Part shown: one piece after another, positions 1 to 9,457 of the stretch
Position numbering within the stretch: the first letter of the stretch is position 1
How the letters are laid out: every line of letters starts with the position of its first letter
NCBI RefSeq assembly: GCF_000227135.1
Contig: NC_018251.1
Location: 660,082-724,081 of the forward strand
From: Leishmania donovani
Lineage: Eukaryota > Euglenozoa > Kinetoplastea > Trypanosomatida > Trypanosomatidae
DNA length: 64,000 nucleotides
Direction: 5' to 3'
Made by a program: the position numbers and the translations under genes
The notes under the pieces: generated by a model
What the model saw: only the letters and a program-made list of their open reading frames with translations
Told to the model about the DNA's origin: nothing
Databases searched by the model: none

Positions 1-1327
1 TCCCCAACGGTATTGCACCCTTGCTTGAGCTCGTCGCAGAGGCGGCAGTGGACGCATGGTGGCTTGCCGACATGTCATGCCGATAGCGCAGGCAATCGGC
101 CAGCGCGGTGTGAAAGAAATTCTCCAGCTCACTGCGCTCGGCCACCACGCGGGCGGTGAGCTGGCGCATGCGCTGCAGCTCTGCGCGGTGCGACTGCAAC
201 GACGTGCGCGTCGACTTCAGCTCCGCCTCCAGCGCGTCGATGCGACTCTGATAGTTCTCCTGCAGCTCCGCCCGCACCACTTGCTGCTGCGCCGTCAGCT
301 CTCCCACCCGCTCCTCCAGCTCGTAGATTTTGAGATCCGCCTTCTCCTTCTGCCGTCTGCGCGCCAATGCGTGGTGCGCCAACTCCTTGTGCGCCTGCTG
401 CTGCACTGCCGCGTGGCGCCGCACTTGCACCCGCTCGGCGTCGATGTCGGTCGTGAGCTGCATCAGATTGTGGATGTCGTGCGTCATCGACGCCTTCTCC
501 TCTTCCAACCGCCGCGTCCGCTCCAGCACGCTCTGGAAGCGCTCCTCCAGCGCCCTGGCCGCCCGCGCCTCCACCAGCTCGTCAAACTCGGCCCGCATCG
601 TCTTTTCCAGCGCGATGAGCTTCAGCTTGCGGTCCACCGTCTGGAAGTGCAAGGCTGCTACCTCCTTCTCGTGCTCCACGACTAGGTCCTCCAGCTGCTT
701 CTGCAGCTGTTGCAGCTCCACCGTGTGCTCCTGTCGTTGCTGGACATAGCGGGAGGCTTGGCGAAGGTCATCGTGCAGCTTCGTGGTGACGGATGCGTAG
801 CGCGCGAGCTCGACATCACGCTCGCGCAGCATCTCACCGTACTTCGACTGCAGCTCCTCCTCCGCGCGGCGGTGGTCGTCTAGCAGCTGCGTGATGCCCG
901 TTTTGTACGTCTGCGCCTCCGTCTCTAACTCTCTCAGCTTGCTTTCCAGAAACTGCACTACCTGCACCGAGTCCACCTCTTGCTGCCGCAGAGCAGCGCG
1001 CAGCATTGCGTTCTCGTCGGCCTTCTCCTTGTACTGGTTGTAGTAGGCGTCCGCGGCAGCCTTTGTGGAGGCCAAGTCGGTGCCGACAAGCGAGGCGAGG
1101 AACGCCTCATCGCTCGTGCCGGAGCGACTCTTGCGCAGGGTGCCGGGGCGCCCAGAAACCGGCTTCGACCCCGCCTCGTAGCCGCCGACAATGTTGACAC
1201 GGCTGCTGTTGCCGGGCGGGGCGAGGGCGCTGACGCTATCGCGCGGGCGCTGCCCAGGAACGGCGGAGACCGTCATCGACTTGCGTAGCGACGGCAGCAC
1301 CGCCACCGTGTTCGGGCCGCCACTCAT
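1..1327 (-). CDS. Coiled-coil protein, CFAP157/basal-body type (3' end outside window)
   Basis: The minus-strand frame is open from an ATG at 1327 to the left edge, so at least 442 codons are present and the C-terminus is missing. The first ~90 residues are low-complexity and Ser/Pro/Gly-rich. The rest is almost continuous heptad coiled coil rich in Glu, Gln, Arg and Ala. The arrangement resembles flagellar/basal-body coiled-coil proteins such as CFAP157, with a central stretch around VDRKLKLIALEKTMRAEF reminding me of that family, but coiled coils give false resemblance easily. A structural flagellar or cytoskeletal role is an inference. A pyrimidine tract (plus-strand purines at 1521-1556) followed by AG near 1430 supports this start. 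The coding frame is certain; the family is not. Confidence 0.75.
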   Translation of the reverse strand, partial: MSGGPNTVAVLPSLRKSMTVSAVPGQRPRDSVSALAPPGNSSRVNIVGGYEAGSKPVSGRPGTLRKSRSGTSDEAFLASLVGTDLASTKAAADAYYNQYKEKADENAMLRAALRQQEVDSVQVVQFLESKLRELETEAQTYKTGITQLLDDHRRAEEELQSKYGEMLRERDVELARYASVTTKLHDDLRQASRYVQQRQEHTVELQQLQKQLEDLVVEHEKEVAALHFQTVDRKLKLIALEKTMRAEFDELVEARAARALEERFQSVLERTRRLEEEKASMTHDIHNLMQLTTDIDAERVQVRRHAAVQQQAHKELAHHALARRRQKEKADLKIYELEERVGELTAQQQVVRAELQENYQSRIDALEAELKSTRTSLQSHRAELQRMRQLTARVVAERSELENFFHTALADCLRYRHDMSASHHASTAASATSSSKGAIPLG

Positions 1328-1834
1328 ATACGCTGTGTTGGGCTAAGGGTATGTGCCTGCTCTGTCGAGTTTACATGCAGGGCAAGCGCGACCGCGCACA
1401 GATGCCGTCGTTCCCTCGCTATCTTCGCTTGCGCACACGACGTGCACGCCGTACGTGAGGGCGGCCGATGATGGGCGAATGAGTGGTGGTTGGTGGTGTC
1501 GTGAACCCAACGTAGCCCAAAGGGGACACAAAGAGAGGAGGAAGAGAGGAAAGAGTGCAGCAGAGTGTAGAGCCAAACACAAGTTGAATCAACGGCGACG
1601 GTGAGCCATGCTACCCCCATCCTTTCCCTGCCTCCCAGCCTTCCTCCGCTGCTGCGCTCCAAGGAGGAGGCTTGCGAGTGTGGGAGATGCTTGCACGAAT
1701 GGCAGTGCCTGAACGCGGCTTGCAGAGGGGAGGTGCACGCTGGATCGTGTATGTTTCCGTTACAGCACGCATGCATGATTGAGTAGCGTGTGATCAATAC
1801 TAACGAGTGTCACTGCATCTGTGAAAGGGCGCGA

Positions 1835-1867
<33 letters not shown>

Positions 1868-2106
1868 TGGCGGCGCAGGCCAACCGTCACCACCACCGCT
1901 TCCTTCTCTTGAGGCCAGCACACGACTTGGAGAGGGGCACGCATACATAAACGCCAGGTACGTGCACAGCCGGCAGACGTGTGATGACGGAGGTGGAGGC
2001 TGAAAGATGAGAGGCGCGTACTCGATGCCATCACGCTGGGACGGGGTTTGGTGTGTTTCTCCTTGTGTGAATATTTTTGCTCTGCAACTCCCGCTTGCAC
2101 AGCCGT
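1328..2106. other. Intergenic spacer
   Basis: No gene seen. It holds a GT microsatellite at about 1834-1868 and a minus-strand pyrimidine tract at 1521-1556 that fits the trans-splicing acceptor of the coiled-coil gene. Open frames here are low-complexity shadows. Confidence 0.7.
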
Positions 2107-3666
2107 CTAGAGGGGACTTGCCTCCGCCTCGTCGGTTTCCGCGTGGTGATCACTCTCATCGTCATCGTCATCTGTTACAGGTGGCGGTAACAAGTCGCCG
2201 ACTGCTTCTCCTGAGAGCGCCACGAGCCGCGTGAAATGCGACGCTGCGCTGGGGCGGAACAGATGCATCAGCACCGACCCTGCCACACTCACGTTGAACG
2301 AGTCTACCATCGGGTTAGACAGTGGCAGCGTCACCAACTGGTAGGGCACACCCCACCTGCCGTTCAGGCCGCGCAGCCCCTGCGCCTCCGATCCGAGGAT
2401 GACCATTGCGCCGAGCTGCTTCGTCGGAGCGGCGCAGAGGCCGTCACTGTGACCTGCCACCGCACCTCCACTGACCTGCGACGTGGCCGCTTCCTTGCTT
2501 TTGGCGTTATAGACATGGAAACGCTTCGCTACCTCAAAAGCAGACTCGACCTCCTGCGACGGCACCGCCAGAAACGGCATGAGGTGATGCTGCGCCGCGA
2601 TGCTGGAGAGTAGCGACACGCACGCCTGCTCCGTCGTCTCCGTCTCGTAGATGCGCAGGGTCGGGCTCAGCGCGGTGCCATCGCTCGCGCGCAACACCTT
2701 CTCCTGCGTCGGGTCGGCGCAGCTGACGAGTACGGCAGCGTCGTAGCCCATATCTGCAGCGGCACGCAGCAAAGTCCCCACGTTGCTGGGGATGCGCAGC
2801 CCCACCAACACAAGCATGGCTCCCACAGCGTGGTGGCCGAAGGGGTCGTGCAGAGGGCGAGCTACCGGCGGTCCTGTCGCCGAGAGCTTCGCTGACAGCG
2901 ATGATGACGTGTCGCCCGTGCTTGGCACCGCGGCCTCACTTTGAGCCGGCTCCGGTGGTGGAGCCAGCAGTGCTGTGGCATCTGTGACGCAGTTCACTGG
3001 CAGCGGGAACTCGGCAGCGTAGCCGTCGCTGTACTCGGCGCTCAACAGGTGCCGCCTTACCGCCACAGGCGAGCAACGCACAATCACCGTCGGCAGCTCC
3101 TCCTCGAGGCACCACGTCGGTACTCCGGAATCAGTGTTCGGCACATACACGACATTCGGTCGGATATTGTACGTGCGCCAGATGCGTCGGATCGCACTGG
3201 CACCTCCCACGACGCATGTGGCATTCGCCTTGCGAATATGCTTGCTGGAGCGCAGCACCTTTGTGGCCGTCCACAGCTGCTGGCCGTGCACTTCCTGCGT
3301 TGGCGTGATGGCATAGGTGTCCTGCACGTCCTCGAGGACCACCGGCTTGGAAAGCGCACGGAACCGCAGATGGGGCGGCAGTGATTTATAGGCAGCCGCC
3401 CGGTGAGGCTGCAGGTGCGGCGGCGACGTCTGAGCTCTGTGGGGGATGTCTGCGGCTGCAAGCTTGGCGTCCTCCAATGTCGAGGTGAAGGCGGCGACAA
3501 CCTCGGCCTCCGCCACCGTCTCCGCATCTGCAGCTGTCTCTTGATTGCGTTGCCGTGGTGCCGGCGCGCTTGTGCGCCGTAGCCGAGTACCACCTCCAAC
3601 GACTTTGCCGAACGCCGGCGGTCGCCGTGGCACATATCGCAGACAACAATGCGAGAGGGCGATCAT
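2107..3666 (-). CDS. SpoU/TrmH-family RNA 2'-O-ribose methyltransferase, probably mitochondrial
   Basis: This 519-residue protein starts at an ATG with a basic, Ser/Arg-rich N-terminus (MIALSHCCLRYVPRRPP) typical of mitochondrial import. The C-terminal half carries the three SpoU signatures: motif 1 near residue 292 (NVGTLLR, fitting NxGxxxR), motif 2 near 427 (ILGSEAQGL) and motif 3 near 459 (LPLSNPMVDSFNVSVA). These form the knotted SAM-binding site of enzymes that methylate ribose 2'-OH in rRNA or tRNA. By family and apparent targeting it most likely methylates mitochondrial rRNA, like MRM1 or MRM3, but the target nucleotide cannot be read from sequence. The length exceeds the bacterial enzyme (~250) because of an N-terminal extension and Ala/Ser-rich inserts. 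The tail is acidic. Confidence 0.88.
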   Translation of the reverse strand: MIALSHCCLRYVPRRPPAFGKVVGGGTRLRRTSAPAPRQRNQETAADAETVAEAEVVAAFTSTLEDAKLAAADIPHRAQTSPPHLQPHRAAAYKSLPPHLRFRALSKPVVLEDVQDTYAITPTQEVHGQQLWTATKVLRSSKHIRKANATCVVGGASAIRRIWRTYNIRPNVVYVPNTDSGVPTWCLEEELPTVIVRCSPVAVRRHLLSAEYSDGYAAEFPLPVNCVTDATALLAPPPEPAQSEAAVPSTGDTSSSLSAKLSATGPPVARPLHDPFGHHAVGAMLVLVGLRIPSNVGTLLRAAADMGYDAAVLVSCADPTQEKVLRASDGTALSPTLRIYETETTEQACVSLLSSIAAQHHLMPFLAVPSQEVESAFEVAKRFHVYNAKSKEAATSQVSGGAVAGHSDGLCAAPTKQLGAMVILGSEAQGLRGLNGRWGVPYQLVTLPLSNPMVDSFNVSVAGSVLMHLFRPSAASHFTRLVALSGEAVGDLLPPPVTDDDDDESDHHAETDEAEASPL

Positions 3667-4331
3667 GCCGGCCTCAGAGAGTCCGCAATGAAAGCCACAC
3701 GGGTGTAATAGGAGGATGAGGAGAACAATGCAGCGGCTACTCCTTCACGCCACACAGTGGGGTGGGGGTATTGTGTGTGCTTGCGCGTGTGTGTGCATGC
3801 CATACACACGTTGACGGCAGAAGCAGTAGCACCAAGGAGAGGGAAGACAGAGAAAGAGAGACAACGAAGGGGTGAGAGTGGACGGTTGGCCGAGGGGGTG
3901 GGGTGGGTAGCATCACCGCGTTGAGACATCCCCACCTGTTCAGGGAGAGGGGGTGGTTATGTGTGGGGTGGGGGAGGGAGAGCGTTCTGCGTGGAGTGTC
4001 CGAAAGAGTTTCGCATCGCCTGCCAAAGAACAAACGCGGGTGCACCGTGGACACAAGAGAGGAAGAGGGAGAGTGACGAACATCGACAGTCGTAGTGTGA
4101 TGAAGTGATGGGGAGGGCGTGAAGAGAAGCAACATGCAAACGGCGCTACCGCGCCTGCGTGCCGCACCCACAGAAAGCCTCCCGGGCCCACCTGAAGGAG
4201 CCGCTGCTTTGGTGCGCCGCAGTTGTGTATGGCCCAGCCGGTGCCTCTGTCGAGACCAAATGAGGGCGGGGCCCTTATCTATCAGCAGTCGAAAGGGCAA
4301 CGAAACGAGTGCACGCGCACGCGATGGGGCT
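3667..4331. other. Intergenic spacer
   Basis: No gene supported. Purine-rich plus-strand runs at about 3835-3880 and 3940-3985 read as pyrimidine tracts on the transcribed strand. The long minus frame across this region is low-complexity and overlaps the neighbouring gene. Confidence 0.65.
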
Positions 4332-5156
4332 TTAGCGAAAGTTCGGGTGAGAGCGCATGCTGCGACTCCATCCACCGGTCGCCGTGCCGGCGCGAGAGAG
4401 TCGCACATCCTCCATGCCGTCGCTCTCGCGGTCGAGCGCCTCGCGCAGCTCACGCGGCAGCACGTCATGCGTGAAGTTGTCCCACTCGGACTCCTTTCCG
4501 GACTTGATGGCTTCCTGCCGCGCCTCGTCGCGGTTTCGGCGCCGCTGCATGCGCCGCTTGCGCTCCTGTCCTTGTTGAATCACCTTCTGCAACGTCAGGT
4601 CCTCGCGGAACTCGCGCTTCTCGCGGCTCTTGCGCGTCACGAGGTAGTCAGCACGGTGGTGCCACTGGATGAACGTCTCCTGCAAGAACTTCTCCGTTTT
4701 GCGCTGATCATGCGTGAGGAGCCAGCAGAAGTCTTCCTCAGCGCGGCGCTGCACGCGCTCCTTCAGCTCCCTGCTCCACGCAATATCGGACGAGCTGGTG
4801 CCACCCTCGGAGTGGTTGCGCAGTCCGCACCGCAGGCGCTCCTGATCATTCATGTAGTTCGCCAGCACCTCCGCCTCTTTCGTCGGTGGCAGTGAAAAGC
4901 TGAGCTCCGTGTAGAACCACTCCAGCGATGGGATGCACTTGACCTCCTCGGCGAGGGCCATCACCTGCCCGAGAAACAGGTACTGCGCGCTGTGATTGAG
5001 AAAGTCAAAACGCTTGCTTACGCGCAGCTCCTCTGTCTCTGGCAAGGTGCTGCTCGGAACAAGATACCAGCCAGCGGGTTTTGTCGTCCAGCACGACGGT
5101 GTAAGGGCGACGCTGCCGCTCGTGACGAGCCGCGACACGTGGGTAGACCGCAGCAT
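4332..5156 (-). CDS. Conserved hypothetical protein, mitochondrial-type N-terminus
   Basis: The first ATG in this frame is at 5156 and gives 274 residues; the frame extends a few codons upstream but only to a non-ATG codon. The N-terminus (MLRSTHVSRLVTSG) is Ser/Arg-rich without acidic residues, as in mitochondrial presequences. The middle is Trp/Phe-containing and helical. Residues ~165-225 are strongly charged and Arg/Lys-rich (KSREKREFREDL, then RKRRMQRRRNRDEA), suggesting RNA or ribosome contact. I recognise no domain. A mitoribosome or RNA-editing accessory role is possible but unproven. Codon use and length look like a real gene. Confidence 0.72.
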   Translation of the reverse strand: MLRSTHVSRLVTSGSVALTPSCWTTKPAGWYLVPSSTLPETEELRVSKRFDFLNHSAQYLFLGQVMALAEEVKCIPSLEWFYTELSFSLPPTKEAEVLANYMNDQERLRCGLRNHSEGGTSSSDIAWSRELKERVQRRAEEDFCWLLTHDQRKTEKFLQETFIQWHHRADYLVTRKSREKREFREDLTLQKVIQQGQERKRRMQRRRNRDEARQEAIKSGKESEWDNFTHDVLPRELREALDRESDGMEDVRLSRAGTATGGWSRSMRSHPNFR

Positions 5157-5743
5157 GGATGGCCTCAACAAGGAAGAGGGGGTCAGGGGCGCACACGTGT
5201 GCCTCCCTGTGTGCGCGTGAGTGCCCCTATCGGACAGATGCTCTGCACAGGAACGGCAGTCAACGCACGCAAGATGTGTGGATTACCAGAGACGAGTGCG
5301 GATCACACAAGAGGATCAGTGCGACACAGAAAGGGAGCGGGATCCATGCTTCTGCGCGCGTGTGCATGGTCCAACGCGGTCGGGGAGAGAGGGAGAGAGG
5401 TGGCAGCTTTACGGACACCGCGAAAGCCCACGCCAATCAGAATGATGCACCGGCTCACAGCGCCTTGCCCGCGCGCGCCTAGACATACTTTTCTTTCGTT
5501 TTCCTTTCCTGTGCGATATCGATGTCAGCGTTAACACACACTCACAGGCAGGGAGAGCGCGAGCGCGACAAACAACACGCCAGGGCTGCACAGTGAAGCG
5601 GGTGAGACGGCGTCATCTCTGCTCATCGCTCCCTTTTTGGCTTGCCCCGCCCCTCCCTCCGCAGCGCATAAAAGGCCGATTCGTTGCGCGTTGGCGCCGT
5701 TGCCTGCCTTGCACTCGAAACTTACCCGGCCATCCACAGGCTC
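5157..5743. other. Intergenic spacer
   Basis: Nothing gene-like. A purine run at 5381-5401 (minus-strand pyrimidines) may be the splice acceptor tract of the downstream gene at 5156. Confidence 0.6.
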
Positions 5744-7078
5744 TCACTGCAGCGCCAGGCAATACGGACAGAGGCCGATCGTGTGGAGGACAAAGTCGTT
5801 GCAGGCGTTGCAGCGGTACGAGGCACATGCGCTGCACTGCCACACCTGCGCTCCATCCACCACCAAGGCTTCCATCGCTGATGAGCCGACGGGGCTGCTG
5901 ACTCCGCCATTGCGTGTGTGCCCCATCATCTCTGCTATGAAGCTGGTCATGCAGAGACCGCACCGTATTGGCTGCTGCATCGTCGCCTTGACGCCGCCCT
6001 CCTGTACGGTGGCCGTTGCTGCAGAGCTCAGGTTGGCAGCCTTCGACGCTGGTGGCGATGCGTCCCGCATCACGCGGAGCACCTTTGCCGGTGGCACCAG
6101 AGAGTTGTGCAACACAAACGTGCTGTACAGCATCGGCGCGCTGCACAGCAGCAGGCGGCACATGGAGCAAGTTGTGGGGACAGTGAGTTGAATGAGGTGG
6201 CACTGAGGGCATCCCAAGTAGAAGGAGCGGGAGGAGGCAGCGGATGACGGTTCTGCGCTGTCGGATAATGGAGCCTCGAGATACACGGGGCATCCAATAG
6301 GTATAAGGTACGGTGCATCCGCGCCATCGCTGTCATCGTCTTTGACTTCGACACCTTCAACATCCTCCTCGCGACATCGCTTGACTCGCTGCTGGCGGCC
6401 ATCTCGCTGGTGCCTCTTCTTTCGCGCCATCGCTGCCTGCGCGCGGTGGGCTGTCGACAGCTCGTCCATGATGTGCAGCAGGTGGTCGTAGTTGAGAGGG
6501 CAATACAGCGTCCCTCCTGTTTCGACGGTGCACACGTCGAATACATGTACAGCACCGACGAGAGAAACGACACTGATGCGGATGGACAAGGCGGCCATGA
6601 TGTTCACGACGGCGAAGACATCCGTGGGGTCAATCAGCGTGACAGAGGCTGTCAACACAATGACGTTGAGCTGCGTCGCGGACCCTTTCCACGCTGCACG
6701 CGGGTTGCGAGCGGCAAACGATGATGACTTCTTGGCCGTCGCTGCCGCCAGGGCCGCTACCTCGCGCATGTCCACCAGCTCCGACATGGCCATCCGTAGC
6801 CCGTTCTCCATTGACGTGCTGCCAGAGCCGCCGTGCAGGAAGACGTCGCGCTCCAGCACGTCGACGATCTCGTTGCGGTTCGTCGTGCACGGCAGAAGGC
6901 GGTGGCTAATCCCATCTCGCATCACTACCACGCCAAGAGACGCGAGTGGCGTAGAGTCGAGATACCGCTCCACCAACCGCAGCAATGGTGGCCTCATAGC
7001 AAGTAAATAGTTGGGCAGGTAGTCTGAGCTACTGTTCATGGCATCGCTGCCGTCGAGGAGAAGGACAGTGCGCAGCAT
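5744..7078 (-). CDS. SSL1: TFIIH core subunit SSL1/p44
   Basis: This 444-residue protein has the SSL1/p44 (GTF2H2) layout. Residues 1-195 are a von Willebrand A domain opening with LLLDGSDAM, a degenerate MIDAS as in human p44. It contains a GSTSMENGLRMAM helix and a VCTVETGGTLYCPLN segment that match p44 well. A zinc-ribbon-like segment follows (CPQC...CSMC, about 290-310). The C-terminal C4-type RING lies around residues 370-444 (CGLC, then CSAC, CNAC, CPYC). SSL1 binds and stimulates the XPD helicase in TFIIH for promoter opening and nucleotide excision repair; in trypanosomes TFIIH is needed for spliced-leader RNA transcription. An acidic insert (~245-270) is lineage-specific. The 5' leader contains an overlapping upstream ORF (see findings). 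Confidence 0.9.
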   Translation of the reverse strand: MLRTVLLLDGSDAMNSSSDYLPNYLLAMRPPLLRLVERYLDSTPLASLGVVVMRDGISHRLLPCTTNRNEIVDVLERDVFLHGGSGSTSMENGLRMAMSELVDMREVAALAAATAKKSSSFAARNPRAAWKGSATQLNVIVLTASVTLIDPTDVFAVVNIMAALSIRISVVSLVGAVHVFDVCTVETGGTLYCPLNYDHLLHIMDELSTAHRAQAAMARKKRHQRDGRQQRVKRCREEDVEGVEVKDDDSDGADAPYLIPIGCPVYLEAPLSDSAEPSSAASSRSFYLGCPQCHLIQLTVPTTCSMCRLLLCSAPMLYSTFVLHNSLVPPAKVLRVMRDASPPASKAANLSSAATATVQEGGVKATMQQPIRCGLCMTSFIAEMMGHTRNGGVSSPVGSSAMEALVVDGAQVWQCSACASYRCNACNDFVLHTIGLCPYCLALQ

Positions 7079-7130
7079 TGTGCCGGAGGAGAAACAGTGA
7101 GAGGGGAAGCAAGGGGTCGGGGGACCATGA
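7036..7130 (-). promoter_or_regulatory. Upstream ORF overlapping the SSL1 start codon
   Basis: A minus-strand ATG at 7130 opens a 31-codon frame (MVPRPLASPL...) that is out of frame with SSL1 and ends at 7036, inside the SSL1 coding sequence. No AG lies between 7130 and the SSL1 ATG at 7078, so no splice acceptor can remove it. The nearest plausible acceptor is the CAG at 7156-7154 after a pyrimidine tract. An overlapping uORF normally lowers translation of the main frame. Confidence 0.5.
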
Positions 7131-8317
7131 CGGTGGTTTCGTGCCCCGTCTTGCTGCGATTATGAAGGGTAAGGAGTGTGGGAGGGGGCAAAGCAGATCG
7201 AAGAAGCGGCGCGTGCATGCACACTGTTTGTGTGCCTTCGTGCAATCGACGTGCCTGTCCCTTGTCTCGCACGGGCGCATGCGCCGCCTCGTTCTCTACA
7301 TGTGAGGGCGTATGTGCGTGTGCATGTTCGTGAGCCGCATCCATCACACGACATGCCGCACAAAAGGCAGTTGCAAGGCGAAACAACGACAATGATACGG
7401 GGATGTTCAAGAGGCCGAAGGTGTTGCACTGACTGAAGGCCGTAGCAAGGTCCTCGGCGGATGATCGAGGAGGATGAGAGACGGGCAGAAGGAGGAGGGA
7501 GAGAGGTGCAGCGATCATGACCACGCCCTCTGTCTGTATCGACTGGACGCGAGGGGAAGTCTCACTGAACCAGGTCACACGCTTGCGTGTGCGCTCTTGT
7601 CGAACCAGCCTCCCGTCCCTCTCCGCGCCTCGATACACGTCCCTCGTGCGTTGGAGGCGCGCATACGCTTGTGGCGATTCACTCCTCTCCCCCGCCGCTG
7701 CCGCCGCACAGCCATACACAGACGCACACACAGAGGGAAGCGAATTCGAGAGACTCTGTACAGACGTACTCTCCTGAGACGGAGAATGCAATTCGAGGAC
7801 GATGAACAGCAGCCGCACGGCAACGGCAAGCACACAAACACACAACCGTATATGCATACATACAGATGCGCAGGTACGAGTCTCCACCGCTGCTCGCCAT
7901 CTCTCACTACACTTCCTTTCTCCCTCCACACGGCCCCCACCCAATTCTACTTTGCTTCAAACTTGCAGGCAGTGAGAAGGGGTGGGTGGCGAGGGGCAGA
8001 AGTGCGCGCGAAAAACAGAAAATGGCTCGGATAGCCTGCATGCACGATTGTGTATTAGAGGACACTCCGTGGCAGCTGTGGCTGCCCAAGCAGCACAGCG
8101 CTGTGTGGCACATATCTCCTCCCTGACTCTCTCCCTCTCCCGCCTCACAGGAATGGGAGGGGTGGGGTGGGGCAGGTAAGAGGAAGGCGAACATCAAGAT
8201 CATCTCGGTCAAACCACCACCAGCCCCCTCCGCTTTCCTTCACCTTTTCCTCTCCATCAGACAACGCGACTCACACCCCGAGCCGATCTCATCATTCTTT
8301 GTCCTTGTGAGGCACAC
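7079..8317. other. Intergenic spacer
   Basis: Apart from the SSL1 leader signals, it holds purine runs on the plus strand at 7468-7505 and 8150-8175 (minus-strand pyrimidine tracts). The long minus frame at 7036-7944 is Cys/Ser/Leu-rich with no domain and is rejected as a gene. Confidence 0.6.
7154..7195 (-). promoter_or_regulatory. Predicted trans-splice acceptor for SSL1
   Basis: The minus strand reads a C/T-rich tract (7195-7161) followed by ATCGCAG, with the AG at 7155-7154. This is the nearest tract-plus-AG upstream of the gene and would give a 75-nt leader before the SSL1 ATG. Confidence 0.45.
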
Positions 8318-9457
8318 CTACTCGCGCCGCTGGCACTTAGCGCACATGCAGCGGAAGCCGCGCCGCTCCAGCTCTGCAGTGCGCTCTGCGTAAGGCAGAT
8401 CCTTCAGGTGCGGGTAGTAGTTGATAACGAGCTCCTCGCCACGCGCGACGTCGCGTGTAGTGATCATGGCCCTGGTTTGCCCATCCTCAGCGACGTTCGC
8501 CGCGCAGGAGTGGTTCAGCATCGATCGGGGCAGGTTGAGCTCCACAGTGCCGTCGCGGTGGAAGCAGTTCGCTGTAATGCGCGCCAAGACGCCTATCATC
8601 TCCTCGTACGGCACAATCGTAGCGATGTGCAACGCGCGTGTGAGGCGCTCATACAGGTGCAGCATTGATCTGGCCAGCACCTGTGGGCTGAATGTAAGGC
8701 GACCCGACAAGATGCGGACCTGTCCCATGGCCGACGGCACCACGTGCTTCTGCATGCCCGTGGACAGGACGCGCAGCATGAGGAGCTGCGCTGCGGCGGC
8801 ATTGCGCTCCGCAACTGCACCAGCCTTCTGCGCCTCCGTCATCTGCGCAAAGACATCGAGCTCAATGCTCTGATAGTCCTTGTTACGGCACACCGCAGCG
8901 TGATAGTGTGCCATGGCCTCCTGTCGGCAGTCGCGGCTGCAGTACTCCTCGTGGCAGCTGTCATTCGTGCATGCGAAGCTGCGCTCTGGCAAGCTGGTGC
9001 CACAGTACGAGCACAACCCTTCTTCCGTTGGGTACAGAAGCCATGGGTTTGTTGGCTGCACAGCGACGCTGTTGCGAGGCATGTTCTCCGTCGCCCGCAC
9101 CCCGCGCCCGACGTGCTCGTTGATAGCCTCGATAGCACAAGACTTGGACAGCATCGGCTTGACAAAGATGTGCAGATGGGAGTCGGTGGAGGGGTACACA
9201 CCGGTCTGCGTTGCCGGGAACGACTCGAGTGCCTTGCTGCAGCGACGTTGGTGCTCGCCGGAGAGCCTCAGCACCGACGCGGCCGTATTGTAGTCGGCCA
9301 GCGCGAAGTACGGCTGGCCCAGTGCATAGTAGGCGTTCCCGCGGTAGAGGAACGCCTCGGGTGGCGTCTGCGGTCCCAGCGTGTTGATAACGTGGTTGCA
9401 GTGCCGCTTCAGCTCCGCCGCGCCGTGCCACGCCGCCTTGATGGCATTGACGCTCAT
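8318..9457 (-). CDS. SET-domain protein with MYND zinc finger (SMYD-like)
   Basis: This 379-residue protein starts at ATG 9457. A TPR-like helical pair lies at about residues 33-75 (AFLYRGNAYYALGQPYFAL). A MYND-type zinc finger follows at 149-190, where the cysteines and final HxxxC (CSYC, CTNDSC, YCSRDC, HAAVC) can be followed. The SET core near residue 316 has the substrate/SAM motif LNHSCAANV and a GEELVINYYP strand. It ends with a CMCAKC post-SET zinc cluster. SMYD proteins methylate lysines on histones or other proteins, and the SET core here looks complete. The TPR-like element is N-terminal rather than C-terminal as in animal SMYDs. Substrate unknown. A pyrimidine tract with CAG near 9570-9585 is a plausible acceptor. 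Confidence 0.85.
   Translation of the reverse strand: MSVNAIKAAWHGAAELKRHCNHVINTLGPQTPPEAFLYRGNAYYALGQPYFALADYNTAASVLRLSGEHQRRCSKALESFPATQTGVYPSTDSHLHIFVKPMLSKSCAIEAINEHVGRGVRATENMPRNSVAVQPTNPWLLYPTEEGLCSYCGTSLPERSFACTNDSCHEEYCSRDCRQEAMAHYHAAVCRNKDYQSIELDVFAQMTEAQKAGAVAERNAAAAQLLMLRVLSTGMQKHVVPSAMGQVRILSGRLTFSPQVLARSMLHLYERLTRALHIATIVPYEEMIGVLARITANCFHRDGTVELNLPRSMLNHSCAANVAEDGQTRAMITTRDVARGEELVINYYPHLKDLPYAERTAELERRGFRCMCAKCQRRE

Noticed and set aside
1834..1868. Telomere-like or satellite repeat
   Set aside because: It is a simple GT microsatellite without TTAGGG units; similar tracts occur throughout the spacers.
3737..4468. 243-codon minus frame overlapping the 3' end of the gene at 4332-5156
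   Set aside because: Ser/Pro/Thr/His-rich, overlaps a better gene in another frame, and covers pyrimidine-tract spacer.
7131..7944. Upper part of the 302-codon minus frame upstream of SSL1
   Set aside because: Low-complexity, no recognisable domain, and interrupted by a likely splice acceptor; only its last 31 codons are kept, as a uORF.
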